NCBI RefSeq assembly: GCF_009674495.1
Contig: NZ_WKJN01000006.1
Span: 124,001-188,000 of the forward strand
Length of the DNA stretch: 64,000 nucleotides
Direction of reading: 5' to 3'
Origin: Duganella alba
GTDB taxonomy: Bacteria > Pseudomonadota > Gammaproteobacteria > Burkholderiales > Burkholderiaceae_D
Shown: in pieces, positions 61,195 through 64,000 of the stretch
Layout of the letters: each line of letters starts with the position of its first letter
Numbering within the stretch: the stretch's first letter is position 1
Made by a program: the position numbers and the translations under genes
Notes under the pieces: model-generated
Seen by the model: only the letters and a program-made list of their open reading frames with translations
Databases searched by the model: none
Told to the model about the DNA's origin: nothing

Positions 61195-61935
61195 ATGGCA
61201 AGAGTGGCATTGGTAACCGGTGGCATGGGTGGTCTGGGCGAAGCAATCAGTTATAAACTGTCGGCGCTGGGCTATTGCGTCGTGACGACCTATTCCCCCG
61301 GCAATCCGAAGGTGGAACAGTGGCTGGCGACGACGCGCGACCAGGGCTACAACTTCCGCGCCTATCCATGCGACGTGTCGGACTACGAGTCGGCACAGGC
61401 TTGCATCGCCGCGATCGAAAAAGACATCGGCCCGGTCGACATCCTGATCAACAACGCCGGCATCACGCGCGACATGACGTTCAAGAAAATGGACAAGGTC
61501 AACTGGGACGCGGTCATGAAGACCAACCTCGATTCCGTGTTCAACATGACCAAGCCGGTGTGCGACGGCATGATCGAGCGCGGCTGGGGCCGCATCATCA
61601 ACATTTCGTCGGTCAACGGCCAGAAGGGCGCGTTCGGCCAGACCAACTATTCAGCCGCCAAGGCCGGCATGCACGGCTTCACCAAGGCGCTGGCGCTGGA
61701 AGTGGCCAAGAAGGGCGTCACCGTCAACACCATCTCGCCCGGCTACATCGGCACCAAGATGGTGATGGAGATCCCGCAGGACGTGCTGGACAGCAAAATC
61801 ATCCCGCAGATTCCGATGGGCCGCCTGGGCAAGCCGGACGAGGTGGCGGGCCTGGTGGCCTACCTGTCGTCGGACGAGGCAGCTTTTGTCACCGGCGCCA
61901 ACATCGCCATCAACGGCGGCCAGCACATGTCGTAA
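61195..61935 (+). CDS. phaB: Acetoacetyl-CoA reductase
   Basis: 246-aa short-chain dehydrogenase. NADPH motif VTGGMGGLGEAI (about 8-19), ILINNAGITRD, catalytic serine, tyrosine and lysine in NISSVNGQKGAFGQTNYSAAKAG, and SPGYIGTKMV. It reduces acetoacetyl-CoA to (R)-3-hydroxybutyryl-CoA; the QKGAFGQTNY run is typical of PhaB rather than FabG. Acts with phaA; the polymerase phaC is not in the window. A strong terminator follows. Confidence 0.96.
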   Translation: MARVALVTGGMGGLGEAISYKLSALGYCVVTTYSPGNPKVEQWLATTRDQGYNFRAYPCDVSDYESAQACIAAIEKDIGPVDILINNAGITRDMTFKKMDKVNWDAVMKTNLDSVFNMTKPVCDGMIERGWGRIINISSVNGQKGAFGQTNYSAAKAGMHGFTKALALEVAKKGVTVNTISPGYIGTKMVMEIPQDVLDSKIIPQIPMGRLGKPDEVAGLVAYLSSDEAAFVTGANIAINGGQHMS

Positions 61936-61959
61936 CACGCGGCACCGTTGAAACGCCAG

Positions 61960-61992
61960 AGCCGGGTTCGTTCGCGATCCCGGCTTTTTTTT
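61960..61992 (+). terminator. Intrinsic terminator after phaB
   Basis: AGCCGGG (61960-61966) pairs with CCCGGCT (61979-61985) and runs into eight T residues. It lies 24 bases after the phaB stop. Confidence 0.9.
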
Positions 61993-62026
61993 CGTACAAT
62001 CTGCTATCGATGCCTAAAGGATAGCC

Positions 62027-62983
62027 ATGTTCGACCCTGCCGCCACTTTGTTCCCGCCGATCGCGCCGTCCCGTCACGGCATGCTGGCGGTCGACGACCT
62101 GCACACCATTTATTGGGAAGAGGTCGGCAATCCGGACGGCATTCCGGTGATTTTCCTGCATGGCGGCCCCGGCGCCGGCCTGTCGCCGCAGCACCGCCGC
62201 TTCTTCGATCCGGAACAGTACCGCGTGATCCTGTTCGACCAGCGCGGCGCCGGCAAGTCGACGCCGGTGGGCGAGTGCCGCCACAACACCACCCAGCTGC
62301 TGATCGAGGACATCGAGCGCCTGCGGCGGATGTTCGGCATAGAACAGTGGCTGGTGTTCGGCGGCTCGTGGGGATCGACCTTGGCGCTGGCCTATGGCGA
62401 GGCGCATCCGGAGCGCTGCCTCGGCTTCGTGCTGCGCGGGATCTTCCTGTGCACGCAAAAGGAAATCGACTGGTTCCTCGACGGCGCCCAGTGGTTCCAT
62501 CCTGAAATCCATGCCGAATTCATCGCGCCGATTCCCGCAGCCGAGCGCGGCGACCTGTTGCAGGCTTATGTGAAGCGCATCATGAGCGACGACCCGGCCG
62601 TGCACTGGCCGGCGGTGCGCGCCTGGAGCCGTTTCGAAGGCCGCCGCGTGTTCCTGCTGCCGCAGCCCGACGATACGCCGTCCGACGCGCTGGACCTCGG
62701 CATCGGCCGGCTGGAATCGCACTACATGGCCAACCTCGGCTTCTTCAGCGACGACCAGCTGGTGCGAAACGTCAGCCGCATCGCCCACCTGCCGGTGGTG
62801 ATCGTGCAGGGCCGCTACGACGTGATCTGTCCGCCGGTATCGGCCTGGCGCCTGCACCAGGCCTGGACCGGCTCGGTGCTGCACCTGATTCCGGACGCCG
62901 GCCACGGCGCCATGGAAAAAGGCATCGCGCAGGCGCTGGTGACGGCCACCGAGCAGTTCAAGCGGCAGCGCCGCTTTGCCTGA
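62027..62983 (+). CDS. pip: Prolyl aminopeptidase
   Basis: 318 aa; AAAGGA precedes ATG 62027. An alpha/beta hydrolase (S33) that releases N-terminal proline. Oxyanion region IFLHGGPGAGLSP, FDQRGAGKSTP, nucleophile elbow GGSWGSTLALAYGE (Ser about 113), acid in VQGRYDVICPP and histidine in IPDAGHGAMEKG. Length and motifs match the monomeric proteobacterial enzyme. Confidence 0.97.
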   Translation: MFDPAATLFPPIAPSRHGMLAVDDLHTIYWEEVGNPDGIPVIFLHGGPGAGLSPQHRRFFDPEQYRVILFDQRGAGKSTPVGECRHNTTQLLIEDIERLRRMFGIEQWLVFGGSWGSTLALAYGEAHPERCLGFVLRGIFLCTQKEIDWFLDGAQWFHPEIHAEFIAPIPAAERGDLLQAYVKRIMSDDPAVHWPAVRAWSRFEGRRVFLLPQPDDTPSDALDLGIGRLESHYMANLGFFSDDQLVRNVSRIAHLPVVIVQGRYDVICPPVSAWRLHQAWTGSVLHLIPDAGHGAMEKGIAQALVTATEQFKRQRRFA

Positions 62984-63042
62984 AAACGGCCCGTGGGAGA
63001 CGCGGGCTGCTACACTGTGACTAATCGATAAGAATAAAACGT

Positions 63043-63492
63043 ATGGCAATCATGAACATCCAGACCGGGGACATCGGTCACATCATTCAACTGGCGATCG
63101 CGCCGGTGTTCCTGCTCTCGGGCGTGTGCACCAACCTGATCGTGCTGACCAACCGGCTGGCGCGCATCATCGACCGTTCGCGCGTGCTGGAAGACCGGCT
63201 CGATGTCGCCTACAGCGACCCGTATCTGAATGAACTGGATCTGCTGTACCGCCGTTCGCACCTGATCAATATGTCGATCGGCCTGTCGACCGCCTGCGGC
63301 CTGATGGTCTGCCTGATCATCGCCCTGCTGTTCCTGGGGGACATCACCAACATCGCGCTCGATAAATACATCGCCGGCATGTTCGTGGTGGCGGTGATCT
63401 GCCTGGTCGGCAGCTTTGTCGCCCTGATGCGCGAAATCTTTGTGGCGTCGGCGTGGATGCGTTCCCAGCGCCACGTGCGCCGCAAGCGTTAA
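63043..63492 (+). CDS. DUF2721 family membrane protein
   Basis: 149 aa, three predicted membrane helices: about 15-33 (LAIAPVFLLSGVCTNLIVL), 80-104 (STACGLMVCLIIALLFLGDI) and 110-130 (MFVVAVICLVGSFVALM). The cytoplasmic loop NRLARIIDRSRVLEDRL is the family hallmark. Role unknown. ATG 63052 is an alternative start. It is followed by the last gene after 20 bases. Confidence 0.92.
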   Translation: MAIMNIQTGDIGHIIQLAIAPVFLLSGVCTNLIVLTNRLARIIDRSRVLEDRLDVAYSDPYLNELDLLYRRSHLINMSIGLSTACGLMVCLIIALLFLGDITNIALDKYIAGMFVVAVICLVGSFVALMREIFVASAWMRSQRHVRRKR

Positions 63493-63512
63493 CCTTTTTT
63501 TGTGAGAACACC

Positions 63513-63965
63513 ATGCACGACTACCAACGCCCGCCCACCCTGTACCGCTACGGCGTGCGCGAAGACCTGGAACTGGCGCTGACCCAGGGCCAGTTCATCC
63601 TCCGTCCCGCCTCCAACTGCCTGACCCTGAGCTTTTCCCAGGCCTGGGACAGCAAGCTGTTCGAGCTGTTCTCGTCGGATGCCTGCCTGATCGTGCACAA
63701 CACCGAGGAATTCGGCGAGCGCCTGCACCGCGCGGTGCAGCGTGCCCTGCCGAGCTGGGCCGGCATCGACGGCGCGGTGGAATACGGCACGCGCGCGGCC
63801 CTGGGCGCGGCCTTCACCAAGACCGCCGCCGAGGCGCAGGAACAGGAGTGGCAGTTCGCCTGGCGCGCCATGCAGGCGCAATTGAGTCTGAATCCGGTGC
63901 TGATCAAGATCGGCAGCCTGGAAAACTTCGCCGAGCTGCGCTCGCAGGACACCTACCTCGCTTAG
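63513..63965 (+). CDS. Hypothetical protein, 150 aa
   Basis: Not recognised as a named family. Soluble: YRYGVREDLELALTQGQFILRP, LTLSFSQAWDSKLFELFSSDACLIVHNTEEFGERL, VEYGTRAALGAAFTKTAAEAQEQEWQF, ending NPVLIKIGSLENFAELRSQDTYL. The opening resembles proteins that define an exposed surface patch from a residue list, but no catalytic motif is clear. ATG 63513 is used because the frame upstream (63453) overlaps the DUF2721 gene. Likely cotranscribed with it. Confidence 0.85.
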   Translation: MHDYQRPPTLYRYGVREDLELALTQGQFILRPASNCLTLSFSQAWDSKLFELFSSDACLIVHNTEEFGERLHRAVQRALPSWAGIDGAVEYGTRAALGAAFTKTAAEAQEQEWQFAWRAMQAQLSLNPVLIKIGSLENFAELRSQDTYLA

Positions 63966-64000
63966 ATAGCAGCCGCTCAAGGCTGGGGAATCGCCTCGAC

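Overview
The window looks like a chromosomal segment of a betaproteobacterium, most likely family Oxalobacteraceae (Massilia/Duganella/Janthinobacterium group). Support: high GC with strong third-position GC bias; the core-gene blocks hemA-prfA-dsbB-prmC, minCDE, divergent metE/metR and phaA-phaB (polyhydroxybutyrate precursors); and a lone GGGGTCTGACCC-type palindrome. The family placement rests on protein resemblance and gene order and was not computed. I see no rRNA, tRNA, insertion sequence, prophage or CRISPR array, and no gene-free stretch longer than about 250 bases.

Layout. 58-4286 (+): tightly packed run of aminopeptidase P, a small unknown protein, MgtC family, DUF924 and DUF2520 proteins. 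4518-8749: unknown 120-aa protein, SUOX-like exported protein (-), AlkB-type dioxygenase, chemotaxis receptor with a CheR-docking-like tail, and a small outer-membrane barrel. 8792-13756 (-): small membrane protein, EttA, CocE-like exported hydrolase, RarD. 13964-16799 (+): Kup potassium transporter and a double-FKBP lipoprotein. 16842-26473: a four-gene MacAB-like export operon (-) divergent from a two-gene NtrC-type two-component system (+); the shared 167-bp intergenic region holds a near-consensus sigma-54 promoter and two matching 20-bp palindromes. 26470-33707: ElaA, Ohr, a Fur-box-controlled PepSY/flavoreductase fusion, a serine hydrolase, an HDAC-like deacetylase and GshA.

33947-47011 is the dominant object: one 13-kb gene for a 4354-aa secreted adhesin-like protein (DUF4347, 28 Ig-like units of two alternating types, RTX repeats, two DUF4214-like modules). 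It is followed by an AraC-type response regulator, apparently starting at a non-standard ATT codon, and a histidine-kinase-like protein that lacks key ATP-binding residues. 48840-52712 (-) carries hemA-prfA-dsbB-prmC, then an orphan OmpR-type regulator, an unknown DUF697-like protein, minCDE, metE/metR, phaA-phaB, prolyl aminopeptidase, a DUF2721 protein and an unknown 150-aa protein.

Themes: regulated export (two-component system plus ABC exporter), a giant surface protein with an adjacent odd two-component pair, iron and peroxide response genes sharing one control region (27442-27631), and a ~95-bp hairpin-forming repeat that fills two separate convergent gene junctions (4885-4980 and 54253-54352).
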